Assembly: GCA_028554795.2 (NCBI GenBank)
Contig: CM068824.1
Location: 160,015,630-160,079,629, forward strand
Source: Sinohyriopsis cumingii
Lineage: Eukaryota > Mollusca > Bivalvia > Unionida > Unionidae
DNA length: 64,000 nucleotides
Reading direction: 5' to 3'
Positions 34,656-47,118 of this stretch are shown piece after piece (position 1 is the first letter of the stretch; every line of letters begins with the position of its first letter). The notes under the pieces were generated by a model. It did no database searches. It saw only the letters and a list, made by a program, of their open reading frames with translations, and was not told where the DNA came from. Made by a program: the position numbers and the translations under genes.

Positions 34656-35250
34656 CTAGTTCAGATTTAATAATTATCGTAACTTGACTTAGTTGTGAAA
34701 CATTTACTGAGCGCTGTTTAACTGACTATAAAAAATAATAATTTCAAAATTTTCGTTTCACTTCGCTGCTACGTATTCATAGATCTGAAGTGAATGAACC
34801 CAATATTTACCAAGTCGGAGTCAAATATGTTAATTTATATTTTAAAAAAAGACATGTACGTGCCTTCACAACCTTTTTTGGAATTAGTTTTGGGGGTTTG
34901 TTACACGTCGTCATAAAGGGTGTTCACGACTGATTGTTTTTACAAAATTTGTATTGGTATAAAAATATATTCGTCATTCTCACATGTCACTTCTTATATT
35001 GATTTAACAAAGTTATATTATTAGCCGTTCAACGTTTCCTTAAAATGTAAATATATTTTTCCGGCTTATGAAAAAAAATAAGGATGTAAGGCCAGAACCG
35101 TTGCCATCATTGAGTTATAATCATTTGTGTAGTACATACAATATTGCATCGACATACGTATACCATTTATCATAAATTTGTTACATCACCATTATTGAAA
35201 ATGATTACACACGTTCCAATAAAAAAAATACGTACAATAAAACGGAAAAA
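34656..35250. other. spacer between two minisatellites
   Basis: AT-rich; no gene or repeat recognised. Confidence 0.6.
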
Positions 35251-36733
35251 GGATGTATGGATATATGGGTGGATGGACAGACGAAAACGGATGTATGGTT
35301 ATATGGGTGGATGGACAGACGCAAACGGATGTATGGATATATGGGTGGATGGACAGACGAAAAAGGATGTATGGATATATGGGTGGATGGACAGACGAAA
35401 AAAGATGTATGGATATATGGGTGGATGGACAGACGAAAAAGGATGTATGGATATATGGGTGGATGGACAGACGAAAAAGCATGTATGGATATATGGGTGG
35501 ATGGACAGACGCAAAAGGATGTATGGATATGTGGGTGGATGGACAGACGAAAAAGGATATATGGATATGTGGGTGGATGGACAGACGGAAAATGATGTAT
35601 GGTTATATGGGTGGATGGACAGACGAAAAAGGATGTATGGATACGTGGGTGGATGGACAGACGAAAAAGGATATATGGATATATGGGTAGATGGACAGAC
35701 GAAAAAGGATGTATGGATATATGGGTGGATGGACAGACGAAAAAGGATGTATGGATATATGGGTGGATGGACAGACGAAAAAGGATGTATGGATATATGG
35801 GTGGATGGACAGACGCAAACGGATGTATGGATATATGGGTGGATGGACAGACGAAAAAGGATGTATGGATATATGGGTGGATGGACAGACGAAAAAGGAT
35901 GTATGGATATATGGGTGGATGGACAAACGAAAAATGATGTATGGTTATATGGGTGGATGGACAGACGAAAAAGGATGTATGGATATATGGGTGGATGGAC
36001 AGACGAAAAAGGATGTATGGATATATGGGTGGATGGACAGACGAAAAAGGATGTATGGATATGTGGGTGGATGGACAGACGAGAAAGGATATATGGATAT
36101 ATGGGTAGATGGACAGACGAAAAAGGATGTATGGATATATGGGTGGATGGACAGACGAAAAAGGATGTATGGATATATGGGTGGATGGACAGACGAAAAA
36201 GGATGTATGGATATATGGGTGGATGGACAGACGAAAAAGGATGTATGGATATATGGGTGGATGGACAGACGAAAAAGGATGTATGGATATATGGGTGGAT
36301 GGACAAACGAAAAATGATGTATGGTTATATGGGTGGATGGACAGACGAAAAAGGATGTATGGATATATGGGTGGATGGACAGACGCAAACGGATGTATGG
36401 ATATATGGGTGGATGGACAGACGAAAAAGGATGTATGGATATATGGGTGGATGGACAAACGAAAAATGATGTATGGTTATATGGGTGGATGGACAGACGA
36501 GAAAGGATGTATGGATATATGGGTGGATGGACAGACAAAAAAGGATGTATGGATATATGGGTGGATGGACAGACGCAAACGGATGTATGGATATATGGGT
36601 GGATGGACAGACGAAAAAGGATATATGGATATATGGGTAGATGGACAGACGAAAAAGGATGTATGGATATATGGGTGGATAGACAGACAAAAAAGTACGT
36701 ATGGATATATGGGTGGATGGACAGGCGGCAAAT
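35251..36733. repeat. 38-bp minisatellite, about 39 copies, stop-free in six frames
   Basis: The unit is GGATGTATGGATATATGGGT then GGATGGACAGACGAAAAA. The period of 38 holds without indels over nearly 1.5 kb. Marker variants (GCAAAC, GACAAACG, GGGTAG, AATGATG) recur at exact multiples of 38, for example 380, 418 and 532 bp. The consensus has no TAA, TAG or TGA on either strand, so it creates open frames of up to 441 codons on + and over 400 on -. These are by-products of the repeat, not genes: their sequences are just the three frames of the unit in turn. Confidence 0.97.
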
Positions 36734-37285
36734 GGTCTGATAGATAGGTAGATGTAAAAAACAAGTAGAGATAGGTACATAATTCCCGCAGTAAATGTAC
36801 TTTGTGATTTCCAAAGCTAACATGCATCTCAGAATAGAGAATTTGCATGTAGTTATTTTAAACTTTCTGCTAAAAGACTAAGACAATTCTTCAGTCCGAG
36901 ATTTATTCCTATATAATCAGTGAAACGGGATATTGCATTCAAATTAATATAAAAAGGTACTATTGCCATTTTACACGATAACAGTGTGATTTGTTAATTT
37001 AATACGTGTTACGAAAGTCCTTAGATCTAAAATAATTTTTTTCATTACTAGAATTAATTTACAAATCAATGCACCAGAATAAAGAAGCTCAAGAAAATTC
37101 ACAATTTCTTCTACGAATCGAAAATAATTTAAACAATCCATCAGATATAATACATGCTAGTTGAAATACATTTCAAAATAAAATCAAAAGTTACCTATGT
37201 TGTGGCCTTAGTTTATCATGTAACTGGATTAAAATCAAAGAAAGCTGCCATAAACGTCATCTACAAATATCTATCTATGCAAAGA
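36734..37285. other. AT-rich spacer
   Basis: No gene or repeat recognised between the 38-bp array and the - strand exon. Confidence 0.6.
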
Positions 37286-37525
37286 TCAGCTTAAATCGAG
37301 TTCGTTTACATCATAGCCGTAGTCCGTGGAATAATATAATCTCCCGTCACTCAACTTTATTCCCTTTTCTGCATCTAACAGAGACGTACCGAAGCAGGGG
37401 TGCGTTCGATTCAGAGGCACGCCTTCCACATAGGCAGCCATCGCCGTCATCCGTTGAAATATGGATTTCCATGGAACTCCTTTAGAAGTCGACACACTAT
37501 CCATCACCTTGGTGTCGCCTGGTGG
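37286..37525 (-). CDS. probable terminal coding exon of an unrecognised gene
   Basis: Read on the - strand: acceptor TTTTCTTTTCGCAG|CCACCA at 37526/37525, then 79 codons in phase 0 from PPGDTKVMDSVSTSKGVPWK, through YVEGVPLNRTHPCFGTSLLD, to GRLYYSTDYGYDVNELDLS and TGA (37288-37286). Composition is protein-like in an AT-rich setting, with a good polypyrimidine tract and an acceptor exactly in frame, so I take it as a real last exon. The PWKSIF, PCFGTSLLD and YYSTDYGYD elements look like a conserved globular or ciliary-type tail, but I cannot name the family. Upstream exons should lie at higher coordinates on the - strand; none was recognised. Confidence 0.55.
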   Translation of the reverse strand, partial: PPGDTKVMDSVSTSKGVPWKSIFQRMTAMAAYVEGVPLNRTHPCFGTSLLDAEKGIKLSDGRLYYSTDYGYDVNELDLS

Positions 37526-39114
37526 CTGCGAAAAGAAAATGCATTTTCATTATTCTGCATCTATTGCTTAATGCTTATATAGGTATTTGTGTTTACTGTA
37601 CCTACCACATAATTCGGTTATGGCACAGCATTTGAACGTCATGCAAAAATAAATGGTAGAGAAGTGAACTGCGGTGTGGATTCGGTCTCGGAATCCGCAT
37701 GTTTAAAGGTTTGTAGTCACCATTATTTCACTCCATTTTAATAAACCATAAGGAATCGCTTCACCATTATAAATCTGGTTCCCGGTTTGGCTTTATCGGC
37801 ATAAGTCATTTACGATCTCTCTCTCTCACTCTCTCAATCTCTCCATTTTCTTTTTTGGGGTTATGCTGGTTTATTGATATTCATGAAAAACGAGGAAATC
37901 TTATTACAGACATGCACTGGTGAAAAGAGAACGCAGTAGGTCTTTGTTTTCGCCCGTGGCTTGTCACGATGGGCTGGTCTTTCGCTTTCGTTCGAAACGG
38001 TATCTAAAATAGATTCTTCAGAATAGTTGTATTTGATAGGATCTTTTCTGAAGTTGGAAATTGTCAGTGGCTGTACATTTGAAAAGTACCAATATTGATC
38101 ACCTTATGGTGGTTCATTAGTTGTGTCGGTTGGCAATAAGCGGAGGTAAATTATTTTCGAAGGGAGTGTTTGGGCTCGTTGTACAGTCAACCTTATGGAT
38201 TATTAATAGAAGCTGGGTAACATTTTCAGACAATAGGTACCAAAAGTTTCTGAATAACAGTAACCCCTATGTTTTGTTGCCATGTAAATGGTGTCCAAAT
38301 ATAGTACTTGCAAGGCCATCCATAGAAATAGTCTAATTTTATTTTTTTTATATAAGACAAATTCTAAAAAGAAAATATGACAATATACGGTAAAAACAAA
38401 TTGCTCTTATCACTGTCCGTGTCACTGAGATGACTTAGGCTTTGTTCAACGCCGAGTTTGTTAATATGGAAGTAAAATAAATCGAACTTCATTTGACAGA
38501 AATTGACAACGTAATGATATTAGATATTAAATCAGTTGTTTTATAAACGATGAAAGTTAGACGTTATGTTACCCGAGCATGTTTTCAAAACTCAAAACAT
38601 TTTATGTTGTAATACATATCATAAATGAATCTTCTTGAACTATAATGTGTGCACTAAAACAAAATAATCTTCCACGCTTCAGATTTTACACTTTAGTCTT
38701 AACCCATATCCGAAGTCCTGTACGACATATTTTTGCCGCCAACCGTTTTAAACGTTTTAACGGAAAATTAACTCTGCTACAAGAGCGACTAGAGGAAAAG
38801 CTAAAGAACTGCAATAAATATCCATAAATTACAAAGTTTAATGTTTTCTGCGCACAAGTATAACGTATATTTAATTTGCATTGTTTGTTTTTTTACCTTT
38901 GTCTATAACTGAGGGTCGGAGTTGAGACCTACCTGAATGTCATTTCTTCTAAACATGTTTACTTGGGCTTGAGTTCAATGTATAGCCTTGATTCCTACCT
39001 TGGAAGAATCTAGAAACGGAGTTTGTTTACAGTTTGTGGTATATTTCCATTAAGATGCTGGTGTTTTATCAGAAAGGGTTTCTGTGACATTGGTCGAATG
39101 GGGATGTATATAAT
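37526..39114. other. AT-rich region without recognised genes
   Basis: Contains a short CT run (about 37818-37838). Open stretches at 38121-38336 and 38645-38827 have no recognisable family and no matching splice context. Confidence 0.55.
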
Positions 39115-39565
39115 GTTGTTTACATCAAAATTATTTATTCCTATTTTAACAGCTGTCTTGTGGATTAAGTTTTTTTTATAGCTGTATTAAGGTATTTGAG
39201 AGAATTTATTTATTTAAATTGTTAATTGGAATTACAAAGTGCTCATCATACTTTGGGTCTAAATCGACTATTTTGGGATTATTGCGAATTCATTTAAAGA
39301 CATTATGGATCATATCATTGTAATGCATAAGGACTATTAGCACTTCGGCACGTTCTAGGTTATCGGCAAATCAGCATTTTCAAGGCTGGAACTCATTTGG
39401 AAAAGTATATACTTTTGGACTTGTGATAGAACTTGTAAGACTATTCTGGATTTAATTCACAATACTGAAAACTTTTACTTTGTAGTCTAGGGAAATAAAT
39501 TTTTTTATTGACACTGACTAAAGTTGTTGGTTCGCGCTCTTTCTATTACTTATGACCATAGAGTA
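39115..39565 (+). mobile_element. interspersed repeat, copy 1 (possible solo LTR)
   Basis: Diverged direct repeat of 46665-47118. Shared blocks include GTTGTTTACAT, AAAATTATTTATTCCT, ACTATTTTGGGATTATTG-like, GTGATAGAACTT and GATTTAATTCAC.ATACTG. Both copies have AATAAA about 60-90 bases before a GTAACA end (TAGAGTAGTAACA here), as in many Gypsy-type LTRs. No internal retroelement genes lie alongside. The LTR reading is tentative; the repeat relationship is clear. Confidence 0.55.
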
Positions 39566-40119
39566 GTAACACAAGATCGTAACATGCAGGACCGCCAACT
39601 ACATTTTTCTTCGATCTGCCATATTCATCTGTGCATGATCCTTAATATTAGATACATGTGATATGACGTATTGATCTGTGCCAGATTTATAATATCATAT
39701 TCATGTGAATTATCAGTAGTATAAAATCAATCAAATTGAATGGTTTCATGATTTTTAATTTTGTAGATATGAATAGAAAGTTCAGATATAATTTAAATAA
39801 AGTCTCGCAATGATGGGAAAAGCCGCAAAATTACTTATTCCATCGCCTACCTTCTAGCTTCTCAAAACAAAAAAACACACACACACACACACACACAACC
39901 CCGTGGTTTACATGAAAAGTCCACAGCGGTTGTCATCATGCATCTAGGAACGGCGACAAACGGGGAAAGAAAACAAACAAACAAGATGTATGGTGTACGG
40001 ATATGGTCGAGTTTGGGATCATCGTAATATCTGACTTCCGATTCCAACAGTAAACCGCCAGATTACTTGCTAATTATAACAACGTCTTTTCAGTCAATCA
40101 AAATACAAATTACATGTTT
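39566..40119. other. spacer with a short CA microsatellite
   Basis: (CA)n at about 39876-39897. No gene recognised. Confidence 0.55.
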
Positions 40120-40570
40120 CTCGTTTACTATGACCCTAGCTTAGGATTTAGGATGACCCTAAATTGGAATGCACTGCGTTCCACACAAAAAATACGTTGA
40201 CCTTGCATTCGAGTTTTGAATGACTATAAATTCAAACGCAGTGTTCCACAAAAATATTCTTTGACCTTACATTTTATTTTAGGATGACCGTAAACTAATA
40301 ATATTGGACTCGAATTCAGTGTGACCTTTAATTAATGTTATTAAGTTCTATTTTAGAGTGACCCTTAATTAATAACATTGGGCTTAAATTTAGCACGACC
40401 CATAATTAATGCTTTTGGGCACGAATTTATGGTGACCTTTTAATAATATTAGGTTCTAATTTCGGGTGACCCTAAAATAATAATATTGGGTTCCAATTTA
40501 GGGTGACTCTAAAATAATAATATTAAAATAATAATATTAGCATCAAATTAGGGATTATCCTGAAAGTGGT
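40120..40570. repeat. degenerate ~50-bp repeat with palindromic core GGGTGACCCTAAA
   Basis: About eight decayed units share TTTAGGGTGACCCTAAA-type cores, separated by TTAATAATATTGGG spacers. The best copies are at 40460-40520. The core is nearly self-complementary. Related cores occur in another cluster at 50345-50480. Confidence 0.7.
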
Positions 40571-40697
40571 CTAAAATTTATTATACATTTGTCCTTCATG
40601 CTATATATCCAGTACATAGAACACGTCGCATCGATGAGGCGGTATTGTGCCGATCGCGTACATGACATACATGCATGACTCGTGCATACTTCCTGAA

Positions 40698-41205
40698 GGG
40701 TGAATGAACCTCGACTAGAGTGTATACCCTGCCATTGTCCACTGATCGTGGAACAGTGAATGAACCTCGACTAGAGTGTATACCCTGCCAGTGTCCACTG
40801 ATCGTGGAACAGTAAATGAACCTCGACTAGAGTGTATACCCCGTCAGTGTCCACTGATCGTGGAACAGTGAATGAACCTCGACTAGAGTGTATACCCTGC
40901 CAGTGTCCACTGATCGTGGAACAGTGAATGAACCTCGACTAGAGTGTATACCCTGCCAGTGTCCTCTGATCGTGGAACAGTGAATGAACCTCGACTAGAG
41001 TGTATACCCCGTCAGTGTCCACTGATCGTGGAACAGTGAATGAACCTCGACTAGAGTGTATACCCTGCCAGTGTCTACTGATCGTGGAACAGTGAATGCA
41101 CCTCGACTCGAGTATATACACTGTCAGTGTCCACTGATCGTGGAACAGTGACTGAACATCGACTAGAGTGTATACCTTGCCAGTGTCCACTGATCGTGGA
41201 ACACA
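40698..41205. repeat. 56-bp minisatellite, nine copies
   Basis: The unit runs TGAATGAACCTCGACTAGAG, TGTATACCCTGCCAGTGTCC, ACTGATCGTGGAACAG, with a period of 56. The last two copies are more diverged. Each unit ends with the imperfect hairpin CCACTGATCGTGG. Confidence 0.96.
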
Positions 41206-41485
41206 TTCTTATCGAGTGTGTCGACCTTCATCCTATGAGACAGAAGTATTTTCATGTGAACTTGATGAATAAACTTTATAGTTAATGAGACATCTAAGAA
41301 AATTAGACTTTATTGAGGGAATGTGGTTTAATATATCCAATGTTTAAAAAAACAATTAGGAATTTTACATGACACCTTTATCTTTCATGTCGAATACCTT
41401 TTACAACATTTTACCATTTTTAACTTTTATATTGTATCTTGTATTTAGTGTTTATATTTATTTTTAAGGGTTTATACTCCAAAAG
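41206..41485. other. AT-rich spacer
   Basis: No gene or repeat recognised. Confidence 0.5.
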
Positions 41486-43965
41486 CCAATGATATGATAA
41501 ACGTACCGATAGAGTTTTTCTATGATATCATAAACATACTGATAGAGTCTTCCATGACATCATAAACGTACCTATAGAGTCTTCCATGATATCATAAACA
41601 TACTGATAAATCTTTCTATGACATCATGAACATATCAATAGAGTTTTCCATGACATCACAAACGTACAAATAGAGTCTTCCATGACATCTTAAGCATACC
41701 AATAGAGTCTTCCATGACATCACAAACATACCTACTGAGTCTTCCATGATATCATAAACATACCTACAGAGTCTTCCATGACATCATAAACATACCGACA
41801 GAGTTTTCCTTGATATCATAAACATACCATCAGTCTTCCATGACATCATAACATACCTATACAGTTTTCCATGATATCATAAACATACCGATAGAGTCTT
41901 CTTTGACATCATAAACATACTAACATAGTTTTCCATGACATCGTAAACATGCCTATAGAGTCTTCCATGATATCATAAACATACTAACAGAGTTTTCCAT
42001 GACATCATAAACATATCTACAGAGTCTCCCATGATATCATAAACATACTACCAGAGTTTTCCATGACATCATAAACATACCAATAGTCTTCCATGACATC
42101 ATAAACATACTGATAAATCTTTCTATGACATCATAAACATATCATTAGTTTTCCATGACATCACAAACGTACCAATAGAGTCTTCCATGACATCATAAGC
42201 ATACCAATAGTCTTCCATGACATCACAAACATACCTACTGAGTCTTCCATGATATTATAAACATACCTATAGAGTCTTCCATGACATCATAAACATACCG
42301 ATAGAGTTTTCCTTGATATCATAGACATACCATCAGTCTTCCATGACATCATAACATACCTATACAGTTTTCCATGATATCATAAACATACCGATAGAGT
42401 CTTCCTTGCCATCATAAACATACTAACAGAGTTTTCCATGATATCATAAACATACCAATAGTCTTCCATGACATCATAAACATACCGATAGAGTCTACCA
42501 TGATATCATAAACATACCAATAGTCTTCCATGATATCAAAAACATACTAACAGAGTTTTCCATGATATCATAAACATACCAATAGAGTCTTCCATGACAT
42601 CATAAACATACCGATAGAGTCTTCCATATCATAAACATACCAATAGTCTTCCATGACATCAAAAACATACTAAAAGAGTTTTCCATGATATCATAAACAT
42701 ACCGATAGAGTCTTCCATGACATCATAAACATACTAACAGAGTTTTCCATGATATCATAAACATACCAATAGTCTTCCATGACATCATAAACATACCGAT
42801 AGAGTCTACCATGATATCATAAACATACCAACAGGGTCTTCCATGACATCATAAACGTACCTATATAGTTTTCCATGTTATCATAAACATACCAATAGTC
42901 TTCCATGACATCATAAACATACCGATAGAGTCTGCCATGATATCATAAACATACCAACAGGGTCTTCCATGACATCATAAACGTACCTATATAGTTTTCC
43001 ATGATATCATAAACATACTAACAGAGTTTTCCATGATATCATAAACATACCGATAGAGTCTTCCATGACATCATAAACATACTAAGAGAGTTTTCTACTA
43101 TATCATAAACATACCAATAAAGCCTTCCATGACATCACAAACATACCGATAGAGTCTTCCATGACATCATAAACTTACCTATGTAGTCTTCCATGACATC
43201 ATAAACATGCCTATAGAGTCTTCCATGACATCATAAACATACTAACAGAGTTTTCCATGATATCATAAACATACCAATAGTCTTCCATGATATCATAAAC
43301 ATACTGATAGAGTCTATCATGATATCATAAACATACCTATAGTTTTCCATGATATCATAAACATACCAACAGTCTTCCATGACATCATAAACATACCGAT
43401 AGAGTCTACCATGATATCATAAACATACCAACAGTCTTCCATGACGTCATAAACGTACCTATATAGTCTTCCATGATATCATAAACATACTGATAGAGTC
43501 TTCCATGATAACATAAACATACCGATAGTCTTCCATGACATCATAAACATACTGATAGAGATTTCCATGACATCATAAACATATCAATAGAGCTTTCCAT
43601 GACATCATAAACATACCGATACAGTCTTCCATGACATCATAAACATACCGATAGTCTCCCATGATATCATAAACATACCGATTGAGTCTTCCATGACATC
43701 ATAAACATACCGATAGTCTTCCATGACATCATAAACATACCGACAGAGTCTTCCATGACATCATAAACGTACCGATAGAGTCTTCCATGACATCATAAAC
43801 ATACCGATAGAGTCTTCCATGACATCATAAACGTACCGATAGAGTCTTCCATGACATCATAAACATACCGATAGAGTCTTCCATGACATCATAAACATAC
43901 CGATAGAGTCTTCCATGACATCATAAACATACCGATAGGGTCTTCCATGACATCATAAACATACT
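41486..43965. repeat. ~31-bp minisatellite, about 80 copies
   Basis: The unit is about TCTTCCATGACATCATAAAC then ATACCGATAGAG. Length varies between roughly 28 and 33 bp because AGAG and neighbouring bases are gained or lost. Two core versions alternate, ATGACATCAT and the perfect 10-bp palindrome ATGATATCAT. Copies are most uniform at the right end (43750-43960), which looks like the youngest part. Confidence 0.96.
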
Positions 43966-45005
43966 GCTTATCTTCATTACATGTTTCAGTTGAATATTGA
44001 TGATTACACAATTTCTTTCCAAGGAATAGATGCTTCGTCAATCTTTTCAAAGCTATCCATATATTCACATGGGCACATGTCTATTCTCAAACATTTAGGT
44101 TGCATACGTTGAAACATTATAACCGTAATTTTTAACTTACAATTTTTTAATTCTTTGTCAGATATTCTACAAATGGACCCCATGATCCTAAGATAACAAC
44201 AAATATGGATTGTTTTTTTTTAACATATTTTCTTTTTCTAAAGATAGCGAACATGCAGACTGTAAAATCCTTGATGAATAAAATGCGTTTCTCGTCATTG
44301 CCGTGTATGATTTTTACCTCTTAATGAATAAAATGCGTTTCTCGTCATTGCCAGGTATGATTTTTACCTCTTGATCGAGATCATTTCTAACAAATTCCAG
44401 GGGAAAGAATACTCCATAAATTGACAAGATATGAATGAAGAGTCGCATGAAAATCTGAATAGTAGGGGAAAAAATCGCAATCGTTATGAGCTGGACCTCC
44501 ACATTTGCCCCTTAGATGACCTTGCTAGTGAACCTTACTATACACTATCACTTTCTCTAAAATATAACACACGTTATTTGATCTAAAATGTTTTTCATCG
44601 TCAACCCTAAATACCATAGTATTTGCATTTTTTTATTGCTTAAATTCACAATAATGAAGCTTTGCGATTTTACACAAAGCATCACGATACATGTGAATGC
44701 AATTGGAACTTCTGTAAACAACTGGTTTATAATTCCTGCGTACATATGTTTAGACACCAATGCAAAATGGAACATACTTTACTTTTTCAGTATGTTCAAG
44801 TATATTCTCTGTATATATAAGGTCAACACTTTTACTAAGTCGCAACAAACAACACACGAAACCTTTGGTCACAGCAAACGGTGCATCAACTTTTTGTCAC
44901 AGTAAATGACGAATGCAGCAGTTAGGTGAAGTTTTAAGTTTTTTCTTTCTTCTTAATTTGACGACAAAATACTTTTCAGGCATGACGTATGTCGTATTAT
45001 TTATA
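43966..45005. other. AT-rich region; 50-bp duplication at 44271-44370
   Basis: Two near-identical 50-bp copies around ATGAATAAAATGCGTTTCTC. Open stretches at 44557-44905 on both strands overlap each other and match no family I know. Confidence 0.6.
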
Positions 45006-45013
45006 ATGTAATA

Positions 45014-45201
45014 CAGAGGTCGGCAACCTACGGCACGCGTGACACAAGGTTGCACGTCAGGAGGTTTTGTGCGGTACGAAAATGGCAGAACAAAATCTCG
45101 ATTTTAACAGTGTTACTCTCTTGTTTGTGGCACGCGCTCGTTCATTTTGTAATTAATCCGGAAAAAGTGACACTCTATGTAAAATAGGTTGCCGATCCCT
45201 G
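45014..45201. mobile_element. hAT-type MITE, 188 bp
   Basis: Ends are inverted: left CAGAGGTCGGCAACCTA, right (reverse complement) CAGGGATCGGCAACCTA, with two mismatches in 17. CAG.G.TCGGCAACC is a classic hAT terminus. It is flanked by 8-bp direct repeats ATGTAATA (45006-45013) and GTGTAATA (45202-45209), matching 7 of 8, the hAT target-site size. It has no transposase, so it is non-autonomous. Confidence 0.88.
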
Positions 45202-45209
45202 GTGTAATA

Positions 45210-46664
45210 AAATCTGGTATGCTCCGCTGATTAGTATACATTGTATAAAACGAAAACGATCTCGATATGTCATTAATTACAACATTAAATGTGCTTTCTT
45301 TCCTCTTGACCAAAAACTATCAACATTTCTAAGTACGTATGATGCGCTAACATATCTATTATATTTATCTTACACTTTCTTGAACACATTGGTCTTCCAA
45401 CACATCAGTATTGTCAATGTTTACACGACATCTATCCTGCATATAACTGTATTTGTTTAAATTGTATTTTATTGATCTTGAATGATTTGTATCGACATTT
45501 TTTAAAATCGACTCGACAGCATAAAAAAGCATTCTTGTCTTCGTTTCTGACATTGGCACAGGTTTTAAATTTGTTTACCTAATCAGCTAAAATCTGTTTG
45601 TCAACTTCCCTTAAGTGAGTCATGTTTGCCTGTACTGAAAATTAAATATTCGATCCAATCAAATATCCAGTTTATTCTATCAGCTGAACGAGTTGTAAAG
45701 CAATTCTTTGTTTCAGTACAGTTCTTCGTGTGTGGCTCAACATGGACAAAGTATATGTTTAGGTCCAGACAATTGCCACACGAAAATTTATATGACATTG
45801 ATTATCCTCCAGAACCATACTTTCAATTCAAGCGTAATCAGATTATGTCGTACTTTCTGTCGTATACGTCATTATTTGCATAGTTGCCTACTAAATATTT
45901 GTTCGTATGCTCTTTCATGTGTTTGATACTTTATCCTTCGCGGTTGGAATGTCTCTTGCCTAATTTGTCTTTCTGTTAATATTATGCTTTTTCACCTAAG
46001 AAGTTTTTCTTTGGACATTCTTTTTGATGATCCCTTCTGATATGTATTTGATTTTAAACCATTCTTCGCTGCTGTATTCTGAATCGTTGTGGTTCACAGA
46101 TCCTGCTAAGACAACTCATTAAATAATTGAAAACTTGAAGGAACGAATCACTTGAACTGAGCGCATGAGATACATCAACTGATGTTTCTTGGATAAGTTT
46201 ATCAACTATCAATATGTTATATCTACGTAGACATTAAAGACAAATGTAGACGAGTTCAATCCGGTTTTTATCCATGGCTGTTATATCATTTATTTATACA
46301 GTTGACATTTCATTCATATTGCCACTGTTATTTATATTTCATTTATATTGTTTGTTGGCTTTGGTATCGATCATAGATTTAAGGGTCATTTTGTAAACAA
46401 CACATTACATAGCTAATATTTGTATATGAATATAGATTTATTTTAAGATAATTATTACATATAGGTAAATATTTTTGCTTGAATTTATCTTCAGAGCGTT
46501 GGTTTTCCCTCGGGAATTATTGATCTACCTGACGTCTGCCATCTTCTTTACTAAAATTTAAGTGAAAGACCTGATCTTGTTTATAACTTTGAATGTTCTG
46601 GAAATTAACTTTTGGCTCTCATCCGAAACCTCTTATTGTGTCTTAGTTTTTTTTTTAAATAGTA
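45210..46664. other. AT-rich intergenic stretch, no gene recognised
   Basis: Short open stretches at 45365-45926 on both strands overlap as shadows and show no known motif. Confidence 0.55.
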
Positions 46665-47118
46665 AAGTTGTTTACATTAAAATTATTTATTCCTGTCTTT
46701 AATTTCAGTCAACTTAATTTGATAGGAATCTTATTTATTGCAATTACAAGCTGTTCATTAATGCTTTCGGACTAAATCACTATTTTGGGATTATTGTAAA
46801 ATCACCTAGAGACATTTTTTATATCATTGTGATTTATCAAGACTGTGAGCACATCAACACTATTTCAGGCTGTTGGTACATCATCAAATTCAAGAATGAA
46901 ATTCATTCGGAACACCACTGGCATTCATTCAGAGTAATCTTTACTTTTTCCTTGTGATAGAACTTCTAGGACTATTTTGGGATTTAATTCACTATACTGT
47001 AAGTTCTATTAAAATTTTTACTTTGTATTCGAAGGAATAAATATTTTGTTGACTTGTACCAAACTGGTTTTTGCTCATTTCGTTTACTTAGTATAAGACC
47101 TTAGAGTCGTAACAACAC
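46665..47118 (+). mobile_element. interspersed repeat, copy 2 (possible solo LTR)
   Basis: Direct, diverged copy of 39115-39565. It ends ACCTTAGAGTCGTAACA, with AATAAA at about 47036. Same caution as for the first copy. Confidence 0.55.

Noticed and set aside
35144-36848. Open frames of up to 441 codons on both strands, rich in MDRRKRMYGYMGGWTDE or FRLSIHPYIHTS repeats
   Set aside because: They are the frames of a stop-free 38-bp tandem repeat. Open in all frames, with no splice or start context and register set by the satellite.
33500-43965. Regular repeat-spacer look suggestive of CRISPR arrays
   Set aside because: Units are contiguous with no unique spacers, and the window is eukaryotic.
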